A DNA stretch of 64,000 nt from Bacillota bacterium (GTDB lineage: Bacteria; Bacillota; Clostridia; Tissierellales; Sedimentibacteraceae). The notes below the pieces were generated by a model, which was given only the letters and a program-made list of their open reading frames with translations, was not told the DNA's origin and ran no database searches. Shown here piece by piece: positions 17,098 to 26,221 of the stretch. The position numbers and the translations under genes were made by a program. Each line of letters begins with the position of its first letter. The stretch's first letter is position 1. The stretch is taken from the NCBI GenBank assembly GCA_023453025.1, contig JAEXUD010000018.1, positions 16,310-80,309 on the forward strand. The letters are read 5' to 3'.

Positions 17098-18985
17098 TCG
17101 GCACCTCCACAACAACCTTGGTTCCCTTGCCCTCTCCGCTTAAAATTTTAAATTGCCCTCCCAGCATTTTTACCCTGTCACTCATTGACGGAATTCCGAC
17201 TCCGTACTCTTTGCTTTCAGTATTGAAGCCTATACCGTCATCTTCAATCTGAAAATCATAAAAATCATATTTACTTTCAGCACCGGCTGAAATAACCACA
17301 TTTTGAGCCTTTGCATGTTTTACTGCATTGGTCAGTGCCTCCTGAATAATCCGGTAAATATTAAGTGTTATAGTCTCATCAAAATGCGGAATCGGCTTCA
17401 TGATTTCTAATTTGCAAGATACATTGCTCATTTCATTTAAATCCTTTGCCATAGCCTCAAGCCCGCCTGTCAATCCATTTTCCTTCAGCTGCTCAGGCTT
17501 AAGATTATTCAAGACATTTCGAATCTCATCCATGGAATTTTCCGCCAAAACTACTGCCTTTTCTGTATTCTTCAGAAGTTTTTCCTGTTTTATCTCAGCA
17601 TCTGATGTTAACAGCTGTTTTTTTGTCATGCCGAGAATTAATTTAAGTGCGGCCAGACTTTGCCCCACTCCGTCATGCAAATCTCTGGCAAGCTTGGTTT
17701 TTTCCTGTTCCTCTGTAACTGTCAATAATCGTGCCTGCTTTCTGAGCAAATCATTTTTCTGTTTGATTTCCGTCTCATAGCCGGAGATTTCCATGTATTT
17801 TTCCCAGGAATAAATATCAGAAAATTCTACGATATTAAGACCCTTTTCTTCTTCCTCCGCTGTAACACGCAGCCCTGCACTTTTGTCAATTATTTTAAAC
17901 ATTAAGAATGCCATTCCGAAAGCCCAGCAAAAATTGACCGACAAGCCCAGGATTTGAACAAGGAATTGACTGATTCTGCTGCCTGTATGTAAATATTCGG
18001 CATTCATAAAAAACGGCAGCAGCAATATTCCTGATATTCCTCCAAATAAATGTATGGGAACTGCACCGACCGCATCATCGACATTCCATTTATCCAATAA
18101 ATACCTTGATAAGTCAACTATCATGCCGGACAGAAACCCTATCCCTAAGGCCGCAATCGGTTCTAAATAATAGGAATCCGCAGTAATAGCAACCAGTCCG
18201 CCGAGAACACCGTTAAATATTGATATTAAATACCCTCCCTTTCTTTGGAGAAGCATATTCATCATCAACGCCCCCAGCATTCCGGAGCCTGCCGCTAAAT
18301 TAGTGTTCAGCAGTATAAGCCCCACTTTATCGTTAAAAGCAAGGATGCTGCCGCCGTTAAACCCGAACCACGCAAACCATAGGATGAAAACACCCAGGAC
18401 AGCGAACGGAATATTTGACTTGCCATTTTTTGTTTTTATTCTTTTCCCCACAACAATTGACCCGGCTAAAGCTATAAAGCCTGCTGTTGTGTGAACAACC
18501 GTAGCTCCTGCAAAATCAATAAATCCTAAGTCAGAAAGCCATGTGCCCTGATTCAGAAACAATCCGCCCCAAACCCAATGTCCGTAAACCGGGAAAATGA
18601 ACACGGCGCTAATAAATGCCGCAATCTGCAAGGGCAGCAGCTTCGCCCGCTCTGACATGGAGCCTGCAAATATTGTAACCGCTGTTGCCGCAAACATTAA
18701 TTGAAAAAATACAAATGAATATCCTAACGGTGAAGCTTCGGAAATGCCTCTGAAAAACCAAAAGCTGTTTCCTATAATCCCATGATAGGTTTTGCCGAAC
18801 ATAAGCGGAAATCCAAAAAGACAAAATCCGACGGTTGTTATCATAAATGTCAGCAAATTTTCTATTGCAACAAAAATCACATTCTTGCTCTGGACAAATC
18901 CCACCTCATAGCATACAAATCCGGCCTGCATGAAAAAAACAAAGCAGCCGCATATTATAATCCATATGGTATTTATATTCTGCAA
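17090..18985 (-). CDS. Ammonium transporter-histidine kinase fusion sensor
   Basis: About 631 residues. Residues 1-395 are an Amt domain: FFMQAGFVCYEVGFVQSKN, VVHTTAGFIALAG and VPIHLFGGISGIL with twin histidines, WFAWFGFNGGS. A coiled linker (about 405-430) leads to a HisKA_3 dimerisation domain with ARDLHDGVGQSLAALK (His near 436) and an ATPase domain with NAVKHA (about 553), IEDDGIGFN and GEGKGTKVVVEVP. Ammonium passage or binding probably controls autophosphorylation, as described for other Amt-kinase fusions. TTG at 18985 fits GGAGAGGG upstream best; TTG at 19003 is the alternative. It is co-transcribed with the NarL-type regulator. Confidence 0.9.
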   Translation of the reverse strand: MQNINTIWIIICGCFVFFMQAGFVCYEVGFVQSKNVIFVAIENLLTFMITTVGFCLFGFPLMFGKTYHGIIGNSFWFFRGISEASPLGYSFVFFQLMFAATAVTIFAGSMSERAKLLPLQIAAFISAVFIFPVYGHWVWGGLFLNQGTWLSDLGFIDFAGATVVHTTAGFIALAGSIVVGKRIKTKNGKSNIPFAVLGVFILWFAWFGFNGGSILAFNDKVGLILLNTNLAAGSGMLGALMMNMLLQRKGGYLISIFNGVLGGLVAITADSYYLEPIAALGIGFLSGMIVDLSRYLLDKWNVDDAVGAVPIHLFGGISGILLLPFFMNAEYLHTGSRISQFLVQILGLSVNFCWAFGMAFLMFKIIDKSAGLRVTAEEEEKGLNIVEFSDIYSWEKYMEISGYETEIKQKNDLLRKQARLLTVTEEQEKTKLARDLHDGVGQSLAALKLILGMTKKQLLTSDAEIKQEKLLKNTEKAVVLAENSMDEIRNVLNNLKPEQLKENGLTGGLEAMAKDLNEMSNVSCKLEIMKPIPHFDETITLNIYRIIQEALTNAVKHAKAQNVVISAGAESKYDFYDFQIEDDGIGFNTESKEYGVGIPSMSDRVKMLGGQFKILSGEGKGTKVVVEVPID

Positions 18986-19097
18986 ATATTTCACCCTCTC
19001 CAACGTGTAATATTTTCAAGTAATATTTACAGTATATACTCATTTGGCTGCTTTATCTATATAATTTTATTGCCTTCCGATTCTTTATTCCATCACA

Positions 19098-19145
19098 TTT
19101 CAGAAAAACCGTTCGATGTACAAACGGTTTTTCTGAAATTTTTCT
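19098..19145. terminator. Perfect 16-bp hairpin between OsmC and the Amt-kinase gene
   Basis: TTTCAGAAAAACCGTT (19098-19113) pairs perfectly with 19123-19138, with a 9-base loop. A T-run follows on the plus strand. Only the minus strand has an upstream gene (OsmC), and there the T-rich part lies inside the stem. It may act as a terminator for OsmC or be a binding site; the direction is uncertain. Confidence 0.5.
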
Positions 19146-19226
19146 ATATTAATAATACCGCCAAACGAAACATCCCGCCGGCTCGCTGGCTTCGGCTGTT
19201 GGCTGTTCGTCCCGCTGTCCTGTTTC

Positions 19227-19706
19227 TTATACTCTGGTAAGGTTCTTAGCTCCATTGATTACGACATTTAATTCTGGAGTTCTTTCAATTGTATCTTTCA
19301 TCGGACAGCGGCTTTCTACAAAATCCACAAATTTTTCAATCTCTTCTTTTGTATTATTTGCATCAATAAACCACTTTGTAGTTATTTTCTTAAATCCGAC
19401 TCTTAAATCTACATTTGCATTATTGCCTTGAATCATGTTCTGCAGTGCATCAGTGTCGATTTCACCTTCCATTTCTATTTGTATGTCACCCAGATGAATA
19501 TTGCATCTTTCATAGGTCATTTTGGCAACCATATATTTACAGCCGGCCAAAGCGCTCAGCAATGCTTCTCCCGGATTCATCCCTCCGTTTGAACCGCCCA
19601 TTTCTTCAGGTTCATCCAATATAAATGATTTGTTTCTTGCCGTACATTCAACCTTGTATGTTCCGCCGGCAGATCTTAATTCAGTTTTCAGTGTTTTTAT
19701 TCCCAT
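19227..19706 (-). CDS. OsmC/YhfA-family protein
   Basis: 159 residues with the OsmC-like fold: an N-terminal strand pair, MNPGEALLSALAGCKYMVAK with the first redox cysteine on the long helix, the acidic IEMEGEID strand, and VESRCPMKDTIERTP with the second cysteine. OsmC and Ohr proteins reduce organic peroxides with a reactive cysteine pair; the RCP-x-x-DT spacing is closer to the YhfA-like subgroup, whose substrate is less clear. The ATG follows TTGGAGGC. It appears monocistronic, bounded by a hairpin below and a plus-strand gene above. Confidence 0.88.
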   Translation of the reverse strand: MGIKTLKTELRSAGGTYKVECTARNKSFILDEPEEMGGSNGGMNPGEALLSALAGCKYMVAKMTYERCNIHLGDIQIEMEGEIDTDALQNMIQGNNANVDLRVGFKKITTKWFIDANNTKEEIEKFVDFVESRCPMKDTIERTPELNVVINGAKNLTRV

Positions 19707-19849
19707 AAATTGCCTCCAATTAATTTATATGACCTTAGTATAATAAAAAGGTAAATTAATTATTCAAAGCATTTCTTCTGATGTCTAATGAATAAGCTGT
19801 CAAAATAATAAGCTAATATCAATTACTCCTATAATTCACACCTAAATGA

Positions 19850-19878
19850 TTGAAACAGCCTACGAACTATGGTAAAAT
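19850..19878 (+). promoter_or_regulatory. SigA-type promoter of the M23 peptidase gene
   Basis: TTGAAA (19850-19855) and TAAAAT (19873-19878) are 17 bases apart. RNA would begin about 95 bases before the TTG start at 19979. Confidence 0.65.
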
Positions 19879-19978
19879 AGATATAAAAATAGCCGATATG
19901 CAAATTTTTTGAACGGCGGCAGTGGAAAGTTCACCCTGTGGTATTTTATATATGATGTGTATGTGAAGGAGGAACAAT

Positions 19979-20845
19979 TTGTACTATCTATATCTTTTTT
20001 CTAAGGTTTCAAAATATATAGCTTTAGTAAGTTTAGTAATAACTTTTTTTAGTGATTTAATGATTTTTAAATTGCTTTGTTCGCTTGTATTCATAGATTT
20101 AGCATTAGACTTTTCTGTACTCAAGTGTTCACTTATGCAAATCATAGGTTTATTTCAGGTAAAACATAGATTTAAAGGCAATATGCCTTCGGTAGATAAC
20201 TATAAAAATGAAGTAGAATATATATTGCCATTCAATAATAAATGGATTGCCGTAAATGGCTGTTACACAAAAGAATACTCTCATTCCTGGGATATCCCAA
20301 CACAACGATACGCTTATGATTTTGTTATTTTGGATGAAAACGGAAAATCATATAATGGAGAATTTAATAAATGTGATAGCTATTATTGTTATGACAAAGA
20401 CATACTGGCACCCGCTGACGGTGTAGTCGTTGAGGTTGTAAACAACGCCAGTGACAGCTTAATTTTCCCAAAAAGCAGATTTTTTTCAAGAGCAAGGCAT
20501 ATTGCCGGAAATTATATTGTAATCCAACACGCTGACAGAGAGTACAGCACTCTTGCTCATTTAAAAAAGGACAGCATAACTGTAAAAGTTAAAGATGTTG
20601 TTTCAAGAGGACAATGTATTGCTAAATGTGGAAACACAGGAAATTCAACAGAGCCACATTTACATTTTCAGCTACAGACAAATTCAAGCTTTTATAGTAG
20701 TGCAGGTCTTCCCATACAGTTTAAAAATATAAACCTTTCTCAAGTTGAAATCTATGAAAAATATGACCCAAGACCACATATGGACTATGACCAAATTTTA
20801 GACGGATATATTACCAGAGGATTTGCAGTCGAAAATAAATCATAA
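19979..20845 (+). CDS. Membrane-anchored M23-family metallopeptidase
   Basis: 288 residues. The first 60 are hydrophobic with two or three membrane segments. The rest is an M23 (lysostaphin-like) domain: a zinc-site HSWDIPTQRYAYDF region, DILAPADGVVVEVV, NYIVIQHADREYSTLAHLKK, and GNTGNSTEPHLHFQL with the HxH motif. These enzymes cut peptidoglycan peptide bridges or act as inactive activators; the key histidines and Asp appear present, so activity is plausible, outside the membrane. The start is TTG with a perfect AAGGAGG six bases upstream and a promoter at 19850. The truncated HAD fragment begins 5 bases after its stop. Confidence 0.85.
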   Translation: MYYLYLFSKVSKYIALVSLVITFFSDLMIFKLLCSLVFIDLALDFSVLKCSLMQIIGLFQVKHRFKGNMPSVDNYKNEVEYILPFNNKWIAVNGCYTKEYSHSWDIPTQRYAYDFVILDENGKSYNGEFNKCDSYYCYDKDILAPADGVVVEVVNNASDSLIFPKSRFFSRARHIAGNYIVIQHADREYSTLAHLKKDSITVKVKDVVSRGQCIAKCGNTGNSTEPHLHFQLQTNSSFYSSAGLPIQFKNINLSQVEIYEKYDPRPHMDYDQILDGYITRGFAVENKS

Positions 20846-20850
20846 CTTCT

Positions 20851-21264
20851 ATGGGCATCCGCTACCTTGATAACTCCTCCGGGCTCGTTCCTCATGCAAA
20901 ATACACCCTGACTGAGCTTAAAAAAATGGGAAAGAAAATATACTCAGCTTCTAACGGTGTATATAGCACACAATTAAAACGCCTGTCAAATGCCGGCATT
21001 ATCGACTTGTTTGACGGACATTTTATATCAGACAGAATAAAATATGAAAAACCATCCCCGTGTTTTTTTAAATTCTGTATCAAAAACACAGGCATGGTTC
21101 CCAATGGCTCTATAATAATGGTAGGAGACAGCCCCACTTCCGATATAATAGGGGCAATGAATTCCGGAATCGACTCCTGCTTTTATCAGCATAGCGAAAA
21201 TGTTACATGTACCTGCGCTACATATACCATTAACGACATTGCTGAGCTTTTAAATATCGTTTAA
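20851..21264 (+). pseudogene. HAD-superfamily hydrolase, C-terminal remnant
   Basis: 137 codons match the second half of a YjjG-like HAD phosphatase: PHAKYTLTELKKMGKKIYSA, SNGVYSTQLKRL, KYEKPSPCFF with the motif III lysine, and IIMVGDSPTSDIIGA with the motif IV acids. The N-terminal part carrying the catalytic DxDxT nucleophile is absent. The upstream sequence is the M23 gene, and no ribosome site precedes the ATG. I read it as a fragment left by a deletion that joined the two genes. A functional short protein cannot be excluded but would lack the catalytic Asp. Confidence 0.75.
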
Positions 21265-21440
21265 TTGTTTTAAAGTCCGCATATCTTTATTATTCTTCGG
21301 TCTTGCTGACTTTTAGTTTAATTATATATCAGATAATCTGATCCATCCCTTGATATTAATATTTCAAGATTATTAAATATTTTCTCTTCATACCAGTTCC
21401 ACCATTTAAGCTTTAACAATAGTACGATTTTTTCATAACT

Positions 21441-21698
21441 GAAACGCTTTTTAATTTGCCTAAACGGACAAACGTAGAAATTGGAGAATATACTTATTAT
21501 AGTGATAATAAAAAGTCTCCTGAGAAGTTTTATTATCACATAGATCATCATTATGAATTTCTGGGCGATAAGCTGATCATAGGTAAATTTTGCGCAATAG
21601 CAGAGGGCGTTAAATTCATTTTACCTTTGACCATTCATTTAATTGTGTCAATTTATACTGACAAACATCTTTTTAATCTTTCATTATATCACTTTTAA
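21441..21698 (+). pseudogene. CatB/Vat-type xenobiotic acetyltransferase remnant
   Basis: The frame reads NVEIGEYTYYSD, then HHYEFLGDKLIIGKFCAIAE and GVKF. This is the hallmark N-terminal segment of hexapeptide-repeat acetyltransferases that modify chloramphenicol or streptogramin A. After GVKF the usual continuation (a substrate-binding NGANH-type loop and the coil repeats) is missing and unrelated residues run to a stop. No start with a ribosome site is visible. It is a truncated relic, about a third of the usual 210 residues, in a stretch (21265-21830) that otherwise holds nothing I can call. Confidence 0.7.
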
Positions 21699-21830
21699 AT
21701 TACTTTTACAATTATTAAAATTAATAATATTTAATACTTAATTTTGCCCATTATAATAAATTCTAATTTTTGATAGTATTAATAATTAAATATTGTGTAA
21801 TAATCACAACTATGAAAGGGGAAAAGAAAG

Positions 21831-22721
21831 ATGGAAAAAGAAGAAATGAACAAAATGTTTAGCCCATTTTCCAAAATGTCACTTAGTCAAAAAGGACGTA
21901 AGACTATTCATTATCTGCAAAAACTGAAGGATGAGGGTACTCACATCGTACAGCATTGTCCAAGCATGCTGGGTCCAATGTTTACAATGGCTGCTGATAT
22001 GGCCGGTGTAGATATTTGCCGGCTTCCTCCGTCAAACGGACGAATAGGACCAGAAGAGGCATTGAAACGTTCGATGGAATGGATTGGAGAAAACCGCAGT
22101 GTTGCACCACGCATCCATATCAATTATGTTGCTGATACAATAGCTTTCGCATCAAAGGAAGATGCCTTAGCAAACTTTTCTAAATTCCATATAGCAGGTG
22201 CTGATTCTATACTGCCGATGGGTATCAACAACGAGACACTGGAGTATGTAGCAAAGAACTATGTAATCGTATACGGGCATGTTGGTGCCATTTCCGGTTG
22301 GCAGACGATGGGCGCATACGGCGGCTATAAACGTTTGGGCAAGACTTCTGAAGACGCCATGAAAGTTTTCAGACAAGCTTATGAATATCAGGAATGCGGT
22401 ATGAAAGCAATGTCCATTGAGCTGACACCTATCGAAGTCAGCAATGCTATCGCTAAAAAGCTGCGTGTTCCCGTAATATCTATTGCGGCCGGCGGCGCAT
22501 GCGACGGCAGTGAAATGGTCGATGCGGACTTATTCGGACTAATGGCTAATCCTGCTTCCCATGCTAAAACATACTCTTACTTATTAAAATTTGCTTCCGA
22601 AACATATGGTGCATGGGCAAAGGATGTCAGAACCGGAGAATATCCGGAGGATAAGCACGGATTCCATATGGAAGAAAAAGAATTAGATAAGTTCTTAAAT
22701 GAATTAGAGCAAAAATATTAA
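21831..22721 (+). CDS. PanB-like (ketopantoate hydroxymethyltransferase family) TIM-barrel enzyme
   Basis: 296 residues. The central and C-terminal parts follow the PanB pattern: VADTIAFASKEDALANF, GADSILPMGI, VIVYGHVGAISGWQ, YGGYKRLGKTSEDA, SIELTPIEVSNAIAKKLRVP with the conserved Glu, and ISIAAGGACDGSEMV. The N-terminus (HIVQHCPSMLGPMFTMAADM) differs from true PanB, and panC/panD are not nearby. It is therefore more likely a paralogue acting on another 2-oxo acid or related C-C bond substrate than the pantothenate enzyme. The ATG follows AAAGGGG. It stands alone between the acetyltransferase remnant and a hairpin at 22730-22764. Confidence 0.75.
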   Translation: MEKEEMNKMFSPFSKMSLSQKGRKTIHYLQKLKDEGTHIVQHCPSMLGPMFTMAADMAGVDICRLPPSNGRIGPEEALKRSMEWIGENRSVAPRIHINYVADTIAFASKEDALANFSKFHIAGADSILPMGINNETLEYVAKNYVIVYGHVGAISGWQTMGAYGGYKRLGKTSEDAMKVFRQAYEYQECGMKAMSIELTPIEVSNAIAKKLRVPVISIAAGGACDGSEMVDADLFGLMANPASHAKTYSYLLKFASETYGAWAKDVRTGEYPEDKHGFHMEEKELDKFLNELEQKY

Positions 22722-22729
22722 TTTATTTA

Positions 22730-22764
22730 TATAATCAGTCAATGTAAATCATCGACTGATTATA
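22730..22764 (+). terminator. Weak hairpin after the PanB-like gene
   Basis: TATAATCAGTC (22730-22740) pairs perfectly with 22754-22764, just after the stop. No T-run follows, so termination there is uncertain. Confidence 0.4.
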
Positions 22765-22854
22765 TACGAATAAATTATATTTAGTATTGTCAGTTTTTGC
22801 TTATTGAGCATAATGAATTATAATTTACCTGGGGATTACGGGTATTGACAACGT

Positions 22855-22899
22855 AAAAAAGCAGATGAGGTTCTTTTATAGAACCTCGTCTGCTTTTTT
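22855..22899 (+). terminator. Strong bidirectional-type terminator
   Basis: AAAAAAGCAGATGAGGTTC pairs with GAACCTCGTCTGCTTTTTT (one G-U pair) around a 7-base loop. It lies between the PanB-like gene and the DUF4183 gene. The rest of 22722-23046 shows only an isolated -10-like TACAATATAAT near 22993. Confidence 0.85.
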
Positions 22900-23046
22900 G
22901 TAATAACACAGTAGTTAATGATTGTTTTATTATTTCTATTATACATAAGTTTCATCACATTTGTCGAAATATGTAACAAATCTACACCTTGTACAATATA
23001 ATGAGGTGTAAAGCAATTTACAAATAAATAGAAGGATGATCCGAAA

Positions 23047-23427
23047 ATGGCTACCCAATTATTTAAACTTGCAATTGATGCTGCTACTACAACTGATGTC
23101 GTTCTTAACCCGGACATTGAAAATTACTTCTATCTGCTGGAGGAAGTTGACAGAACAGACGATGTTCTTACAATTCCGGCAACTAAGTTTATAGACGATG
23201 CCGGCGACGTCATGACAGGTAATCTTACGATTGTCGCTACAGACAATGGATATTATCTGTTGTTTATCAACGGTGTATTGCAGCAATCCAGTCTGTATAC
23301 AGTCAGCGGTGATGGTTCACAAGTTATTGTTAATGATGCAGCTACGATACCGGTTGGAGCTCCAATCACTCTGATTGTAACTAACTTTGCTCCAATCTCT
23401 GATTCTGACACCACAGTAACAACTTAA
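23047..23427 (+). CDS. DUF4183-family protein
   Basis: 126 residues, one complete DUF4183 unit: a strand-rich N-terminus, TIPATKFIDDAG, then the signature YYLLFINGVLQQSSLYTV followed by a hydrophobic strand, IVNDAATIPVGAPITLIVT. The family is small, beta-rich and of unproven function, seen mostly in spore-forming Firmicutes. There is no signal peptide. The ATG follows AGAAGGATGA. The same FINGVLQ unit recurs three times in the large protein next door, so the two probably belong to one surface or spore-layer structure. A terminator (23439-23468) makes it monocistronic. Confidence 0.85.
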   Translation: MATQLFKLAIDAATTTDVVLNPDIENYFYLLEEVDRTDDVLTIPATKFIDDAGDVMTGNLTIVATDNGYYLLFINGVLQQSSLYTVSGDGSQVIVNDAATIPVGAPITLIVTNFAPISDSDTTVTT

Positions 23428-23438
23428 CTATCAAATTT

Positions 23439-23468
23439 GGGATGTGCTATAATCGTACATCCCTTTTC
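23439..23468 (+). terminator. Terminator after the DUF4183 gene
   Basis: GGGATGT (23439-23445) pairs with ACATCCC (23457-23463), followed by TTTTC. Confidence 0.7.
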
Positions 23469-23535
23469 ATATATAACCTGCTTGTTATTCAATAGATAAG
23501 ATAATAAAATATGTATTAATTTTGAGGTGTTCACT

Positions 23536-26097
23536 ATGATTGAAGCTAACAAACTTTCTTTCAGCCATGAAAAGAATTTATTAAATGCAGATATCTATCA
23601 ATATAATACTCTGTCCGACGGAGTCAAAAAAATTTATACAAATGATGATGAATTAACTGAATATGGCAGCAGAGGCATTCTTGATCCTGATGATGTCTCT
23701 TATTTCGGATTGTTTATTAACGGAGTGCTGCAGCCAAAGGTTAACTATGAAATACAAAAGGGACTTCTCATTCTTAAAACGGAAGATGTACCTATAAAGG
23801 GTTCTGCCATTATTATATCTTTTATTACCTTTGAAGATAAAGGTACAAAATCAGCAAAGCTTAATTCTGCGTCAGTTGAAGGTATCCTTCCTTCCGGCGT
23901 AATCTCCGGCGGTCCTGTGACAGATACAGGTATTTATGTACGGGATAATATAAATAATTACCTTCGGTTGGAGAGCGCTCTTTTGTGCGGACCTGCATGT
24001 ATTCCCTCAGGTTGTAAAGAAATCTGGGATTTTACCTTAACAGTAAATAATATCAGCCATATACCGATTACAGATATTGTTGCAACAGATACAATTCTGT
24101 TGGATGTAATCACTGATATAAAAAACACCTTCGTCTCCTGCGGAATCATATTGATACAGGAGGGGACAATTACCTGGAATATCGGTACTCTGAACCCGGG
24201 TGAATCCGCTGCTGCTAAATTCAGGGTACAGGGTTTCTTTCAGGCAGCGGGAGCTCGTCATATCGACAGAAGTATGGCATCCGGAAATACTGTCTCAGGT
24301 CCTGTAAGCGCCGATATTATTTGCACAAACCCCATCAATGTCAGTCAGGGTCTGGATCTCACTCAAACAATAATTTCAGGTCCTGCAAAAGTAAATGCCG
24401 GTACATTCAATACATGGAGGATTGAAATAAAGATATCTAATCTCAGCATCAATACTGTATCTTGTATTCTGATAAGAGATATTTTATTCATTGATTGTAT
24501 CACATGTATAAAAACCATCAGTGTTTCTCATGGAGCAGTAAAAATATCAGATAATGAAATTCTTTGGAAAATTGATACGCTAAGAGAATCTGACACCTCA
24601 GTTCTTATGGTAGATATCGCAGGCTGTTTCTGCCTGAACGGATGTAAAGCTTTAGGTATTGCCTTAGGAGCGGGGTGTATGTATACAAAAGAAATATTTT
24701 CTAATCCTTCTCAGGATTTTCAAATAGTAGTTTCTCCAAGTGCGAATATGGTAAAACAGCGACTGTTATTGGAGACCCATGCTTTAAATGACTCCATGGT
24801 GACATTTTCAGACTGTACTAAAAAATGGACTTTTTCACTGAATATTACTAACACAAGCAATGAAATTATGAAAAATCTCCTTGTTATAGACTATATTCTT
24901 TTGGATGAATTTAAGAATATAATAATTAATTATATAGCATCGGGCATAATATCTGTCTCCGATAACTCTGTTATATGGGATATCGAAGAGCTTTTGCCCT
25001 GTGAAACCCTGACAGCCGTTATTGAGGTTGATGGTTTTTTCAATACTACCGGATGCCGCCCACTAAGCAGAGCGATTGCCAAGGGCTCAGATTCGGATTC
25101 ATGTGTAATATCTGATATAATTTCGCCATGTCCTGCCAAGGTTTTTAGATGCAAAAAACATTTAAGGACTTATGCCTGCAGCAATGAGGTTATCAGGACT
25201 GTATCTGCTCCCGAGAGGTTAACCGGTATTCACGGAAATATTGATTGTCCTGACATATTTGGTGATTTAACGATTGAGAAGTACATTGTATCGGGTCCCT
25301 CAGAGGTTAATGCAAATCAAATTAATACCTGGAGAGTTGAAATAAGAGTATCCAATTATGGGCATGGCCCGGCCAGTAATGTTATAATGACAGATGCCTT
25401 ACTGCCGGATGAGTTGACTTGTTTTAACCCCATAAGCTTTACCAAGGGCACTGTATATCAAGAAAATAATATAATAACCTGGGATGTAGGAACTTTGAAT
25501 TCCGGGAATACAGTTGTATTACTGGCAGAAGTCACCGGCTCTTTTTATAATAAAAAAAGTAAAATCCTTGATGTTTCCGATTATCAATATAATGCTGTTT
25601 CAAATGGTATCAAAAAAGAATTTACAAATACCGATGAATTATTAGTATACGGAAACTATGGTATACCTGACCCAAATGATGTATCCTTTTTTAATCTCTT
25701 TATTAACGGAGTATTGCAGCCGGAAACTAATTATTATGTAGAAGCCGGTCTTCTTACCCTGACCGTGTCAGAGCCTCCTGAAAAAAATGTACCGATTATT
25801 CTCGAATATTTGGTAATCAAGAATGATGATAATCAACTGCTTAAAGCAGAAACCAGCCAGTATAATACCTTGTCAAACGGAGGAAAAACTTATACCGATG
25901 CGGACGAATTAACTGTTTATGGAGATAGGGGGATTATAGACCCTGATCAAGCTTCTTATAACCATCTTTTTGTGAACGGAGTCATTCAGCCGGGTATTAA
26001 TTATGTCATTGAGCCGGGAATCCTTACATTGACAGTGGCATATGCTCCTGTTGAAGAATCTCCTATATTGGTAAAGTTTATTTCTTTATATTTATAG
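23536..26097 (+). CDS. Large modular protein with DUF4183 and DUF11-type repeats
   Basis: 853 residues. One DUF4183 unit at the N-terminus (about 20-105: QYNTLSDGVKK, LFINGVLQPKVNY) and two at the C-terminus (about 685-850: LFINGVLQPETNYYV, LFVNGVIQPGINYVI) flank four DUF11-like immunoglobulin repeats. Each DUF11 repeat reads as W-x-[FV/IE] then NISHIPITDIVATD-like and ITWNIGTLNPGESA-like strands. The middle repeats are unusually rich in cysteine (CGPACIPSGC, CFCLNGC). No signal peptide, anchor or sorting motif is seen. The ATG at 23536 follows GAGGTG; a GTG at 23527 would overlap that site. Probably a self-assembling surface, spore-coat or appendage protein working with its neighbours. Confidence 0.8.
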   Translation: MIEANKLSFSHEKNLLNADIYQYNTLSDGVKKIYTNDDELTEYGSRGILDPDDVSYFGLFINGVLQPKVNYEIQKGLLILKTEDVPIKGSAIIISFITFEDKGTKSAKLNSASVEGILPSGVISGGPVTDTGIYVRDNINNYLRLESALLCGPACIPSGCKEIWDFTLTVNNISHIPITDIVATDTILLDVITDIKNTFVSCGIILIQEGTITWNIGTLNPGESAAAKFRVQGFFQAAGARHIDRSMASGNTVSGPVSADIICTNPINVSQGLDLTQTIISGPAKVNAGTFNTWRIEIKISNLSINTVSCILIRDILFIDCITCIKTISVSHGAVKISDNEILWKIDTLRESDTSVLMVDIAGCFCLNGCKALGIALGAGCMYTKEIFSNPSQDFQIVVSPSANMVKQRLLLETHALNDSMVTFSDCTKKWTFSLNITNTSNEIMKNLLVIDYILLDEFKNIIINYIASGIISVSDNSVIWDIEELLPCETLTAVIEVDGFFNTTGCRPLSRAIAKGSDSDSCVISDIISPCPAKVFRCKKHLRTYACSNEVIRTVSAPERLTGIHGNIDCPDIFGDLTIEKYIVSGPSEVNANQINTWRVEIRVSNYGHGPASNVIMTDALLPDELTCFNPISFTKGTVYQENNIITWDVGTLNSGNTVVLLAEVTGSFYNKKSKILDVSDYQYNAVSNGIKKEFTNTDELLVYGNYGIPDPNDVSFFNLFINGVLQPETNYYVEAGLLTLTVSEPPEKNVPIILEYLVIKNDDNQLLKAETSQYNTLSNGGKTYTDADELTVYGDRGIIDPDQASYNHLFVNGVIQPGINYVIEPGILTLTVAYAPVEESPILVKFISLYL

Positions 26098-26130
26098 GGG
26101 TATTGAATTATTTTCAGTCCAACATAAAGC

Positions 26131-26172
26131 AGGCTGCACATTTAAAAAAGTTCATATAATATAGTGCAGCCT
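26131..26172 (+). terminator. Hairpin after the modular DUF4183/DUF11 gene
   Basis: AGGCTGCAC (26131-26139) pairs with GTGCAGCCT (26164-26172), 33 bases after the stop. There is no clean T-run, so it may be only a processing or weak termination site. Confidence 0.45.
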
Positions 26173-26221
26173 AATATAATATATAATATAAACCTTAAAA
26201 TATATTGACAGGAGTGTATTA

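Noticed and set aside
21318..21551. Minus-strand open frame of 77 codons
   Set aside because: It overlaps the acetyltransferase remnant and has no ribosome site or family signal.
21831..22721. Pantothenate biosynthesis gene panB
   Set aside because: The N-terminus is divergent and panC/panD are absent nearby.
22836..23117. Minus-strand open frame of 93 codons
   Set aside because: It spans a strong terminator and the start of the DUF4183 gene and has no family features.
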